Under the pieces are notes generated by a model. The model saw only the letters and a program-made list of their open reading frames with translations. It searched no databases and was not told the origin of the DNA. Source: Arthrobacter cupressi (GTDB lineage: Bacteria > Actinomycetota > Actinomycetes > Actinomycetales > Micrococcaceae). Taken from it: a stretch of 64,000 nt of DNA. The stretch's first letter is position 1; each line of letters starts with the position of its first letter. Made by a program: the position numbers and the translations under genes. Below, piece after piece: positions 16,926-27,047 of the stretch. The stretch is from the NCBI RefSeq assembly GCF_900099975.1, contig NZ_FNEI01000010.1:105172-169171 (forward strand). The letters are read 5' to 3'.

Positions 16926-19082
16926 CTAGCGTTCGGACGGGACGCTCAGGCTGCCGTACCTCTCCATCCGGTGCCACCGCAGATGCAGTCCGGCCACCGC
17001 CGTCACCAGGGAGTGGATGACCACCACATACATCAGTTGCCGGTAGACGAACTGCTGCAGCGGAAGGGCCCAGAGCGTGCGCAACGGCTCTTTGTCCAGC
17101 CGGAAAGCGTAGGCCGCCATCAGGAACTGCACCAGCAGGAAGCCCAGCCAAAGTGCGGCGATCCGCAGCGGATCAAGGAAGAACAGGCCGTAGAGGGCAA
17201 AAACGTCAACGACGGGGGCGAACAATGGCAGCAGCACCTGCAGGACCAGCAGGTAGCCCAGTCCGCGGCGGCCCAGCTTGCCGGCGGCACCGCCCTGCAC
17301 TACCGCGCGGCGGTGCTTCCACATCGCCTGCAGCGTGCCGTAGCACCAGCGGTAGCGCTGCCGCCACAGCGCGCCCAGCGACGCCGGGGCCTCGGTCCAG
17401 GCGCGCGCGTCGTCCTGGTAGACGACCCTCCATCCGTCCCGGCACAGCGACATGGTCAGGTCGGTGTCCTCGGCGAGCGTATCCTCGCTCACTCCGCCGA
17501 CGCCGAGCAGGGCGTCGCGGCGGAAGGCACCGATCGCGCCCGGCACGGTCGGCATGCATTCGGCGAGGTCGAACAGGCGGCGGTCCAGGTTGAAGCCGAC
17601 CACGTACTCGATGTGTTGCCAGGCGCCAAGGATGCCGCCGCGGTTCACCACCTTGGTGTTGCCCGAGACTGCGCCCACTGCCGGGTCGCCGAAGGGCTGG
17701 ATGAGGGCGCGGACCGTGCCGGGCTCGAACACCGTGTCGCCGTCGACCATCACCACGAGCTGGTGGCTGGCGGCCTGGAGCCCTGCGTTCAGCGCTGAGG
17801 GCTTGCCGCCGTTCTCCTTGCGGATGACCGTGACCCGGGGAAGGGCAAGCGCCTCCACGAGGTCCGCGGTGCCGTCCGTGGACCCGTCATCGACCACGAT
17901 GATCTCCACCTGGTGGGTCGACGCGGCGATGGAGCGCACGGCGGCTTCGATTCCGGCGGCTTCGTTGTAGGCGGGGACGATCACGGTCACCGGGTCGGTG
18001 ACCTCGGGACGGACTGCGACGTCGACGCGGCGCCGGCCGCGCCCGCGGGCACTGAGGCGGCGGGCGATGCGGCTGTGGCGCGCCGCGAACCCGATGACGA
18101 GGACGGCACGGGCGAGCGTCACGACGCCGGCCACGACCAGCGCCCAGGAGATGGCCGTGACAACGAAATCGCTGAGGCGGATTCCCCACCCGAGGGCCGT
18201 GCCGCTGATCTGTTCGGCAACGGAGGCCTGCCGCATGCTGTCGATGCCGACGGCGGCGCCCACGGTGGTGACCTTGTAACCTTCGGCAGCCCACCGCGAA
18301 AGGCTTGAGTCCAGCGCGGCGACGGTGTCCGCGCGGTCGCCGCCGCCGTCGTGCATGAGCACGACCTGGCCTTGCCGGCCGGGCGCCGCGAGCTTCTGCT
18401 CGATCGCAGCGGCGCCGGGCCGCTGCCAGTCCTTGCTGTCGAGGGTGCTGAACACGCTCAGGTATCCCTCGTCAGCCAGGTCCTGCATCGCGGACCACGT
18501 GGCGTCGTTCACCGCTGCGTTCCCGGAACTATAGGGCGGGCGCAGCAGGGAGGCCGACTGTCCGGTGATGCCGGTGATCACCTTCTGGGCCCCCTGGACT
18601 TCGAGCTGCCGGCGCCATTGCGGGGCGTTGCCGAGGTCGGCGTGGGTGAGTGTGTGGACACCGATTTCATGGCCCTCGGCCACGATCCGGCGTACGAGGT
18701 CCGGGTTGTCGATCGCTGCGGAACCGACCACGAAGAAGGTGGCGTGGACGTGATGTTTCCGCAGGACGTCCAGGATCCGGGGCGTCCACACGGGGTCGGG
18801 TCCGTCGTCGAAGGTCAGCGCGAGGGTGCGCTCCGGCGGGTGCACCGAGTGTACGGAGTCCCCGCGGGAGTCGACGACGGGGCCGCCTTCGGTGACGGTC
18901 TTCGGGACCGTGGTGGATGTCCCGGCCGCCGGCGCCGAGTCGTCGCTGATCCCGGCGAGGTGGTGCATGTACCCCTGGACGATCAGTGCGGCGGCTATCG
19001 AGCACAGGACCGCCACGAGGATGAACCAGTGCGCCCTGACGCCGGCTTGCTCGCGGGGCGGACCCGGACGGCGGCCGCTCAC
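16926..19082 (-). CDS. Bifunctional polysaccharide deacetylase / family 2 glycosyltransferase
   Basis: A 718-residue fusion. An N-terminal transmembrane helix (about 17-38) is followed by a NodB deacetylase domain with TFDDGPDP, the metal-binding HTLTH and RPPYSSG. A second hydrophobic region leads into a GT2 processive transferase with VIVPAYNEA, VDDGST, DGD, EDTDL and QRYRW, ending in several membrane segments. The layout joins in one polypeptide the activities split between PgaB and PgaC in poly-N-acetylglucosamine synthesis, suggesting an exported amino-sugar polymer. It starts with GTG overlapping the upstream gene as GTGA, so it is coupled to that membrane protein. Confidence 0.9.
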   Translation of the reverse strand: MSGRRPGPPREQAGVRAHWFILVAVLCSIAAALIVQGYMHHLAGISDDSAPAAGTSTTVPKTVTEGGPVVDSRGDSVHSVHPPERTLALTFDDGPDPVWTPRILDVLRKHHVHATFFVVGSAAIDNPDLVRRIVAEGHEIGVHTLTHADLGNAPQWRRQLEVQGAQKVITGITGQSASLLRPPYSSGNAAVNDATWSAMQDLADEGYLSVFSTLDSKDWQRPGAAAIEQKLAAPGRQGQVVLMHDGGGDRADTVAALDSSLSRWAAEGYKVTTVGAAVGIDSMRQASVAEQISGTALGWGIRLSDFVVTAISWALVVAGVVTLARAVLVIGFAARHSRIARRLSARGRGRRRVDVAVRPEVTDPVTVIVPAYNEAAGIEAAVRSIAASTHQVEIIVVDDGSTDGTADLVEALALPRVTVIRKENGGKPSALNAGLQAASHQLVVMVDGDTVFEPGTVRALIQPFGDPAVGAVSGNTKVVNRGGILGAWQHIEYVVGFNLDRRLFDLAECMPTVPGAIGAFRRDALLGVGGVSEDTLAEDTDLTMSLCRDGWRVVYQDDARAWTEAPASLGALWRQRYRWCYGTLQAMWKHRRAVVQGGAAGKLGRRGLGYLLVLQVLLPLFAPVVDVFALYGLFFLDPLRIAALWLGFLLVQFLMAAYAFRLDKEPLRTLWALPLQQFVYRQLMYVVVIHSLVTAVAGLHLRWHRMERYGSLSVPSER

Positions 19083-19549
19083 GGGTGCGTCGGGGTGGCT
19101 CGCCGCTTGGCCTGGCCCGGGGCCTCGTCGTTCTTGGCCGGGTGCGTGGCCGCAGCATCTGCAGGCACCGCGGCAGTCGGTTCAGGGGCCGCGGAACCGG
19201 CGGGCTCGGCGACCGGCACGGCCTCGGTCCCGGCGGGTGGTGGTTCGACGGCGGGCGGGGTACCCGGTGTTTCCATGGATTCCGCGGGGCCACCGTTGCC
19301 GGCGCCGTTGGCGGGCGGCGCGGGACGGTCACCGGCGGCCGGGACCGGAATGGGCAGGTACGGCGCGGCCACGTTGGACCCGCCGATGAAGGCGACCAGG
19401 AGGAGGACGAGGTATCCGGCCACCAGTGCGGCGGCCGCGAGACCTGCCAGTTTGACACGGCGGAGGCGCCGCCCCGAGGCGTCCACGAAGACAGGCCCCC
19501 GGGAAATCGGGGACTGGACACGAACGGGGTTTTCATCAAGATCTGGCAT
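19079..19549 (-). CDS. Single-pass membrane protein with Pro/Ala-rich tail
   Basis: A 156-residue protein with a short cytosolic N-terminus, one transmembrane helix near residues 33-57, and about 95 outside residues rich in Pro, Ala, Gly, Glu and Thr. I recognise no family. It overlaps the deacetylase/glycosyltransferase start by 4 bp and is probably its membrane partner. The low-complexity tail suggests a cell-wall-spanning or linker region, which is inference. Confidence 0.7.
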   Translation of the reverse strand: MPDLDENPVRVQSPISRGPVFVDASGRRLRRVKLAGLAAAALVAGYLVLLLVAFIGGSNVAAPYLPIPVPAAGDRPAPPANGAGNGGPAESMETPGTPPAVEPPPAGTEAVPVAEPAGSAAPEPTAAVPADAAATHPAKNDEAPGQAKRRATPTHP

Positions 19550-19670
19550 CGGGCATCAATTTTAGCCGATCGGTGCCCGGCCGCCTAAAGAAGTGCACGG
19601 CAGGCTTGTGCGGAAGGGGCGCCAAGTGCAAGGCTGGACGGCCCGGACAGCCTAGGGGAATGGAGCGCAG

Positions 19671-20249
19671 ATGGTGGTCCTGAGCGCAGGCATCCTGCTG
19701 TACCGGCGGGGCCCGGCAACGGGGTCCCCGGCTGATTCTCCGGCGGGCCCTCCTGCTGGTTCTCCAGCCAGTCCTCTTGCAGGCTCCGCACCCGGGCCGC
19801 GGGCCGACCTGGAGGTGTGGATCGCCCACATGGGCGGTCCGTTCTGGGCCAACAAGGAGGCCCGCGCCTGGTCCGTTCCCAAGGGTGAGTACTCCCCCGG
19901 TGAGGAGCCATGGCTGGCTGCCCAACGTGAGTTTGCCGAGGAAATGGGCTCGCCCCCTCCACCCGCCGACTATTTCCGTCTCGGCGACTTCAAGCAGCCC
20001 TCCGGCAAAGTCATCACGGTTTTCGCTGCGGAATCGGACTTCACCCCGGAAGAGATCAGGAGCAACACCTTTCCCCTGGAGTGGCCGAAGGGCTCCGGCA
20101 GAATCCAGCAGTTCCCCGAGATCGACCGTGCCGCCTGGACCGCCGAAGCCGAGGCCCGGGCCTTGCTGGTGCGCGGGCAGGTGCCTGTGCTCGACGCGCT
20201 GTTGACGCGCCTGGGCAGTCGGCCACCCGGGCCAGCGGAAGCCGGATAA
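19671..20249 (+). CDS. Nudix hydrolase with an inserted Pro/Ala-rich linker
   Basis: A 192-residue Nudix-fold protein. A complete Nudix box G-x5-E-x7-REFAEEMG is visible (starting GEYSPGEE and ending REFAEEMG). A low-complexity insert with repeated SPAG/GSPA units follows the first beta strand at about residues 17-45. Family members hydrolyse nucleoside diphosphates linked to other groups; the PF..NKEARAWSVPKGE context resembles NUDIX proteins annotated as bis(5'-nucleosyl)-tetraphosphatase-like. Substrate not assigned. A GGAGCG precedes the ATG. Confidence 0.87.
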   Translation: MVVLSAGILLYRRGPATGSPADSPAGPPAGSPASPLAGSAPGPRADLEVWIAHMGGPFWANKEARAWSVPKGEYSPGEEPWLAAQREFAEEMGSPPPPADYFRLGDFKQPSGKVITVFAAESDFTPEEIRSNTFPLEWPKGSGRIQQFPEIDRAAWTAEAEARALLVRGQVPVLDALLTRLGSRPPGPAEAG

Positions 20250-20272
20250 AGCAGAAGCCGGGAAAGGGGGAG

Positions 20273-21970
20273 CTACGTGAGAACCGGCGGGAGCGGGTCC
20301 TGTTCACCGGACAACCCGGCAGGCAGGGCCACGGTGAAGGTGCTTCCCTTCCCGGGACTGCTGTCACAGGTGATGCTGCCCCCGTGGCGTTCCACGATGG
20401 ACTTCGTGATGGACAGCCCCAGGCCGGCGCCCGGGATCGCTGCCTGACGGGCGGCACGGGTCCGGAAGAACCGGGTGAAAATCCTGGCGCTCTCCTCCTT
20501 CGTCATTCCCATGCCGGTGTCCTGCACTTCCAGCCTGACCCAGCCGTCGTCCCGGCTTGCCCTGACGCTCACGAGCCCGCCGTCCGGCGAGTACTTGATG
20601 GCGTTGGACACGAGGTTGTCCAGGGCCTGTCCAAGCCGGAGCGGATCCGCGTCCGCCCACAGGGGCGCCGGCACGTCGGCCACGAGTCCGACGTTGGCCG
20701 CATCCGCCTGGGCACGTGCCGACCCCAGGCTGTTTTCAACCAGGCCAGCCAGGTCCGTCCGCCGCAATTGCACGCTCTCCACGGATGCCGCGGAGGAGAG
20801 GAGGTCCTGGACAAGGACGCGGAGCCTCTCCGCGTTGCGTTCGGCGACTTCCAGTCCCCGCCTCGACCCGGCGTCGAGTTCGGGGGCGCCACGCATCACG
20901 ATATCGAGGTTGCCGAGGATCGCGGTCAGGGGGCTCCCGAATTCATGGGAGACGTTGGCCACGAGTTCGTCCTTGGCTGCCAGGGCGTTGACCACGTCGG
21001 TCAGGTCCCGGAAGAAGACCACGGCCCCGCCGAAGCCGCCGTCGGCATCGTTCGGCATCCCGCGTGCGGCAGTCGAGATGGCCCGTTGCTCCGTGCCCTC
21101 ACCGAACCACAGCAAATAGTCGGAGAAGGTCTCCCCGCGGACAGCCCGCAGCACAGGGTCCTTTTCAGGCGGCAGCGGTGTGTGGCGGTCCTGGCCGAAA
21201 ACCAGCCGGCTTTCCGTTGCCGCCTGCGGCGGGCCGGCAGTGGATGCCGTCAGCCCCAGGAACGCCTTTTGCTGGTTGTTCACCAGCACGGTTTCGCCTT
21301 TGGAATCAACCGCGACAATGCCGACGTCGATGGTGTCCAGGATGGTCTGCAGCAGCGCCTCACGGTCCCTGCTGGCGGAAAGCAATTGCCGCAGGGCACT
21401 GTCGCGGTGTTTCACCCGCCGCTCCTGGAGGCGCGCATAAGAACCTGCCAGCCGGATCGAAAGCGCCACCGCGAACATCATGAGCGGCAACAGGACCACC
21501 GAGGAAATGTCCGACGCCGTGGGGTTGGGCAGGTGGGCGAGGAGCACGGGAAGGGCAATGAGGAAAGGCCCCGCGAACCCCAGAATGAGGCTCGTCTTGG
21601 CAAGCATCCCCGAGGCCGCCAGCCATATCACGGGAAAAACGGAAAGCACCGTGAGGCCCGGGACTACGTTGAACGCGCCGTTGCGGGTAAAGCAAAGGGC
21701 CAGCAAATCCAGAATGGGAATAACCAGGCTCGCCCGCGGATCCAGGCGCTCCCATGGAACGAGGAGGCAGCTCAGGAACAATAATCCGTGCAGCACAACA
21801 CCGGTGGCAAACAACGGATTCTGAAGCAATCCGGGCCAAACGGTGGGCGCCGCAATCACGATGCCGGCCACAATGATCGTCAGCGGCAATTCACACACGG
21901 CAAGCCGTGCCCGCGGCCGGAGTTTCCTGAAGAAACGCGAGGCCGTGCGGAGAATAGCCTGCTCGCTCAA
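20273..21970 (-). CDS. Membrane sensor histidine kinase with PAS domain
   Basis: A sensor kinase of about 565 residues if started at the TTG shown. AAAGG lies upstream of that TTG and the downstream sequence begins LSEQAILRT. An extension of 34 codons is possible but lacks supporting signals. It has six or so N-terminal hydrophobic helices, a PAS-like region (DTIDVGIVAVDSKGETVLVN), then HisKA with the phospho-acceptor His in NVSHEFGSPLTAILGN and an HATPase domain with NLVSNAIKY, DTGMGM and GLGLSI. It is divergent from an OmpR-type regulator, the likely partner. The roughly 280 bp between them holds their promoters. Confidence 0.88.
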   Translation of the reverse strand: MSEQAILRTASRFFRKLRPRARLAVCELPLTIIVAGIVIAAPTVWPGLLQNPLFATGVVLHGLLFLSCLLVPWERLDPRASLVIPILDLLALCFTRNGAFNVVPGLTVLSVFPVIWLAASGMLAKTSLILGFAGPFLIALPVLLAHLPNPTASDISSVVLLPLMMFAVALSIRLAGSYARLQERRVKHRDSALRQLLSASRDREALLQTILDTIDVGIVAVDSKGETVLVNNQQKAFLGLTASTAGPPQAATESRLVFGQDRHTPLPPEKDPVLRAVRGETFSDYLLWFGEGTEQRAISTAARGMPNDADGGFGGAVVFFRDLTDVVNALAAKDELVANVSHEFGSPLTAILGNLDIVMRGAPELDAGSRRGLEVAERNAERLRVLVQDLLSSAASVESVQLRRTDLAGLVENSLGSARAQADAANVGLVADVPAPLWADADPLRLGQALDNLVSNAIKYSPDGGLVSVRASRDDGWVRLEVQDTGMGMTKEESARIFTRFFRTRAARQAAIPGAGLGLSITKSIVERHGGSITCDSSPGKGSTFTVALPAGLSGEQDPLPPVLT

Positions 21971-22250
21971 GGCATGACCTTTCGTTGGCGAGGCGCTGTG
22001 GAAATTGCTGCTTCGGCCGATTCTAGCAACGGCGATTCCGGTAGCAAGGGCTCCGGGGGCAAGGGAGCGCAATCGGGGGCGCTTGGACGGCCGGAAAATG
22101 CGGCCATCAGCGGCGGGCGTGGACCTTCAAGGCGGCACATATTCCACATATTAGGTGCCAAATAACGTGGATGCTTGTATCGTTGCTAATCGGAGACACT
22201 CCCGCATTGCGCTGGGCTGTGCGGCGGTGATCACCGACTCGAGGGTACAA

Positions 22251-23042
22251 ATGAGCGAGCCTGGGGTAGCTGTAGTCATCGAGGATGATGAAGACGTCCG
22301 GAATTTGGTTGACGCCATCCTCAAGGAAGCCGGTTTTGTGGTCCATTCCGCCGCTACCGGGCGCGAAGGCGTGGAAGTCGTAAGGCATCAACAGGCGGCA
22401 ATTGTCACGCTGGACATTGGGCTTCCGGACATGGACGGCCACGAGGTCCTGCGCCGGATCCGGCAGTTCAGCGATGCATACGTGCTGATGCTGACGGCGA
22501 GGCAGGATGAAACGGAAACCCTGACGGCGTTCCTCACCGGCGCCGACGACTATGTCAGGAAGCCGTTCCTTCCCCGGGAACTTCGGGCCCGGGTCACCGC
22601 GATGATGCGGCGCCCGCGGGCCGCGGACGCGCCGGCATTTGCCGGCCGGGCGCCCGGCGGACTGCACGACGGCGGCCGTGCCGGTAGTGACGAGGCCCGC
22701 CCGGACGATGCCGTCATCAGGCATAACGGGCTGGCGCTGAACTACAAGACCAGGACAGTTTCGCTTCAAGGTTCCGCGCTGAATTTGACCAGGAGCGAAT
22801 TCGACCTGCTATACGACCTTCTCCGAGGGAAAGGGGAAGTGCGGACGAAGACTGACCTGGTCCGGGCGGCCCGCGGGGATTACTACGACGATGACGCCTA
22901 CATCAGTGAAGCGGACGAGAGGGCCGTCGAAACCCATATCGGCAACCTGCGCCGGAAGCTTTCCGAGGACCCGCAATCGCCGCGTTTTCTGCTGACCGTC
23001 CGGGGCATCGGATACCGGCTCGCGCCCAAGCGGGCCGACTAA
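22251..23042 (+). CDS. OmpR-family response regulator
   Basis: A 263-residue regulator with a receiver domain (VVIEDDEDVR, phospho-acceptor Asp in TLDIGLPDMDG, conserved Lys in YVRKPF) and a C-terminal winged helix (LNLTRSEFDLLYDLL, AVETHIGNLRRKL, VRGIGYRL). A Gly/Asp/Arg-rich linker separates the two. A longer ORF begins 32 codons earlier; the ATG giving MSEPGVAVVIEDD was chosen because it matches where receiver domains begin. It is divergent from the histidine kinase and convergent with an Hpt-like gene, from which it is separated by only 6 bp. Confidence 0.9.
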   Translation: MSEPGVAVVIEDDEDVRNLVDAILKEAGFVVHSAATGREGVEVVRHQQAAIVTLDIGLPDMDGHEVLRRIRQFSDAYVLMLTARQDETETLTAFLTGADDYVRKPFLPRELRARVTAMMRRPRAADAPAFAGRAPGGLHDGGRAGSDEARPDDAVIRHNGLALNYKTRTVSLQGSALNLTRSEFDLLYDLLRGKGEVRTKTDLVRAARGDYYDDDAYISEADERAVETHIGNLRRKLSEDPQSPRFLLTVRGIGYRLAPKRAD

Positions 23043-23048
23043 TCCTGA

Positions 23049-23498
23049 CTATTCATTCCGGAGAACGTAACTGCCCTGAAGCTCGAGAACCGTGGCATGG
23101 CCGCATTCGGCAACGGCGGCGAGCAGCGAGCGGGCATCACGCACGCCGCCTTTGCGGATATGTTCCTCGAATTCGCCTGCAAGCCCCGCAAGCCGCATTC
23201 CTCCGACCATTATTGAAGAGGTTTTGAGGCTGAGAATTGCTTCGAGGGCCCCGGCGATGTCGCCGCGTTCCACGGCGCCGGCAAGGACTTCGTAGCGAAG
23301 GGTCCAGAGTTTCGCGAAATCGCTGGCGAAGCTGCGGGCAATGAGCGGATTGTCCAGCTGGTCTTCCAGGAGCTGGAACACCGCCAGGTCCAATAACGGC
23401 TGCCCGGACCCGGTCGCGGGCAGCCAGTTCGAATCGTCGGCGGAACCCGTGCGTTCGGGTCCAACGCCGTCGGCTTCGCTTGTACCTGGACTGGACAT
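23049..23498 (-). CDS. Hpt-like protein lacking the phospho-accepting histidine
   Basis: A 149-residue protein whose C-terminal 110 residues look like a histidine-phosphotransfer (Hpt) four-helix bundle. The family motif H-x-L-K-G-x-x-x-x-x-G is represented by LSLKTSSIMVGG, so the phospho-acceptor position is Leu89. It should therefore not relay phosphate and may act as a docking or sequestering protein. The first 30 residues are disordered. It lies between the response regulator and the tad operon; association with either is inference. Confidence 0.65.
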   Translation of the reverse strand: MSSPGTSEADGVGPERTGSADDSNWLPATGSGQPLLDLAVFQLLEDQLDNPLIARSFASDFAKLWTLRYEVLAGAVERGDIAGALEAILSLKTSSIMVGGMRLAGLAGEFEEHIRKGGVRDARSLLAAVAECGHATVLELQGSYVLRNE

Positions 23499-23621
23499 AG
23501 CTCAATGCTACTTTCTGAATTCCGAAAAAGCGGTTCTTGGGGATTTCCTGAGGGAATCTTAAGACTTACGGGTTTAGGTGACTTTTACGGGTCAAATAAT
23601 TCCAGTATTGGATTGTCCGGC

Positions 23622-24506
23622 TCAACCGCCGCTGAAGGTCATGATCGTGTTGATGACCGCCGGCCCCAGGATGGCGATGAACAACACGGGGAAAATGAAG
23701 AACAGCAAGGGAAACAGAATCGTCACCGGAAGCTTCATCGCCTTCTCTTCGGCCCGCTGGCGCCGTTTCACCCTCATGACCTTCGCCTGCACCCGCAGCA
23801 CCCTGCTAATGGCGATCCCGTACGTGTCAGCCTGGATCACGGCCTGCACGAAGCTGCGGAGCTCCGGGACGTTGGAACGTTCGGCCAGGGCCAGATAGGA
23901 CTCACGCCGGCTCCGGCCGACCTGCATGTCCTGGAGTGTACGCACCAGTTCCTCCGCCAGGGGGCCTTTCCCGTTTTCGCCGGCACGCGCCATGGCACCT
24001 TCGAAGCCGAGGCCCGCCTCGACCGAAATCAGCATCTGGTCCATGGTGTTGGCAAGTTCCAATTGCATGGTCTTTTGCCGCTCCTGCCCCTTGCTGTAAA
24101 GCATCAGGTCCGGAATGAAATAGCCCAGCAGCACCACAAATATGCCCACCAGCTTCAGGATCCCGCTGTCGCTATTCGCACTGATCCAAAATCCCAGCAG
24201 CGCGCCGCATAATCCGAGTGCGGGCTTGGCTGTGAGGACGCGCCCCAGCGGAAGGGACTGAGGCCGGCCCGCCAGGGAGAGCAAGCGGTCCAGCTTCTGG
24301 ACGTAGCTGCCGGGAGTGAGCCGGTAACCGAGGTTTTCGAGGGAGCTGCTGCGCAACTGCGGACCCGTCTCGGCCGGACCGGCCCCGCGTGCCAGGAGTT
24401 CCCGGACGGAGCGCTGGGTCCTGCGGTCCACCGAAAGGAACGACCACGCGAGGTAGGCGATCGGCAACGGCACCAGCAACAAAGCCAAAATCAACAGGGA
24501 ATTCAC
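23622..24506 (-). CDS. tadC: Tad pilus assembly membrane protein TadC
   Basis: A 294-residue T2SS-F family protein with the TadC arrangement: a cytosolic helical region between membrane helices, with the conserved ELANTMDQMLISVEAGLGF..A segment and two C-terminal membrane helices (ILFPLLFFIFPVLFIAIL). TadB and TadC form the inner-membrane platform that the ATPase TadA works against during Flp pilus assembly. It is the last tad gene in the run and starts 9 bp after tadB ends. Confidence 0.9.
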   Translation of the reverse strand: MNSLLILALLLVPLPIAYLAWSFLSVDRRTQRSVRELLARGAGPAETGPQLRSSSLENLGYRLTPGSYVQKLDRLLSLAGRPQSLPLGRVLTAKPALGLCGALLGFWISANSDSGILKLVGIFVVLLGYFIPDLMLYSKGQERQKTMQLELANTMDQMLISVEAGLGFEGAMARAGENGKGPLAEELVRTLQDMQVGRSRRESYLALAERSNVPELRSFVQAVIQADTYGIAISRVLRVQAKVMRVKRRQRAEEKAMKLPVTILFPLLFFIFPVLFIAILGPAVINTIMTFSGG

Positions 24507-24515
24507 GCCTTCACC

Positions 24516-25445
24516 TCAGAACTTCAGGTCGATGATCTTGCGCATCCAGAGACCGCCGATGGTCATGAGGACGGCCGACGCCGCGATCATGGCCCAGCCG
24601 AGCGGATGGGTGAACATCACGTTCATGTAGCCGGGATTCACCACCATGAGCATGGTGGTGATGCCGAAAGGAAGGGCCATCAGGATGTATCCGGAGAACT
24701 TTCCCTCCGCCGCCAGGGACTTGATGTGGCCCTTGATTTCACTACGTTCCCGGATGGTCTCGTTGACCTGGTCCAGGACTTCTGCCAGGTTGCCGCCCAC
24801 CTCGCGGTTGATCTGGATGGCCTGGGCGATCCACACGAAGTCCTCGCTGCGCATCCGCTCCGCGGTGTCGTTGAGCGATACCTGGAGCTCCCGGCCCAGG
24901 CTGGTTTCGGTGATGATGCGGCGCATTTCCTCGGCGGTCGGGCTGACCGATTCGGTGGCCGCGGCGTCAATCGCACGGAGGATGCTGTGCCCGGCGCGCA
25001 GGCCGCCCGAGAGCAGTTGCAGCGTGTCTCCGAGCTGCTCATCGAACTTCGCGCGCCGCTTGCCGGTCCGGAACCTCAGGACGAACTTCGCCACGAAGGG
25101 CGCCAGGATGAAGAACAGGATGCCGAGCAAGAGCCCGCCGGCAATCACCCCGATTAGTGCACTGACGAATGCACCAGCGATCACGAGGATGAAGAATTCC
25201 GCCTGGCTCGTCCGCAGCCCGGCGTTCTCGAGTTCTTCCCGGTTGAACAAGCGGACATTGCGCCGCGTGAGGAACCCATGGACGGCGCCGGACGCCGAGC
25301 CGGCAAACCTCGTCAGCGAGGAGTCGGCCGGCTGGTAGGGCCGCCTGCGGTCCAGGGGAACCCCGGGACTCTTGGGCAGGATCACGGCGACCCCGAACAG
25401 CACGATGGCGGAAAGCATGAAGGCCGTGCCTGTCAGGAGGATCAT
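24516..25445 (-). CDS. tadB: Tad pilus assembly membrane protein TadB
   Basis: A 309-residue T2SS-F family protein, the partner of TadC. An N-terminal membrane helix, two central helices, the conserved region (LGDTLQLLSGGLRAGHSILRA) and two C-terminal helices are visible. It starts 6 bp after tadA ends, consistent with a single polycistronic mRNA. Confidence 0.9.
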   Translation of the reverse strand: MILLTGTAFMLSAIVLFGVAVILPKSPGVPLDRRRPYQPADSSLTRFAGSASGAVHGFLTRRNVRLFNREELENAGLRTSQAEFFILVIAGAFVSALIGVIAGGLLLGILFFILAPFVAKFVLRFRTGKRRAKFDEQLGDTLQLLSGGLRAGHSILRAIDAAATESVSPTAEEMRRIITETSLGRELQVSLNDTAERMRSEDFVWIAQAIQINREVGGNLAEVLDQVNETIRERSEIKGHIKSLAAEGKFSGYILMALPFGITTMLMVVNPGYMNVMFTHPLGWAMIAASAVLMTIGGLWMRKIIDLKF

Positions 25446-25451
25446 GGCCGG

Positions 25452-27047
<1,596 letters not shown>

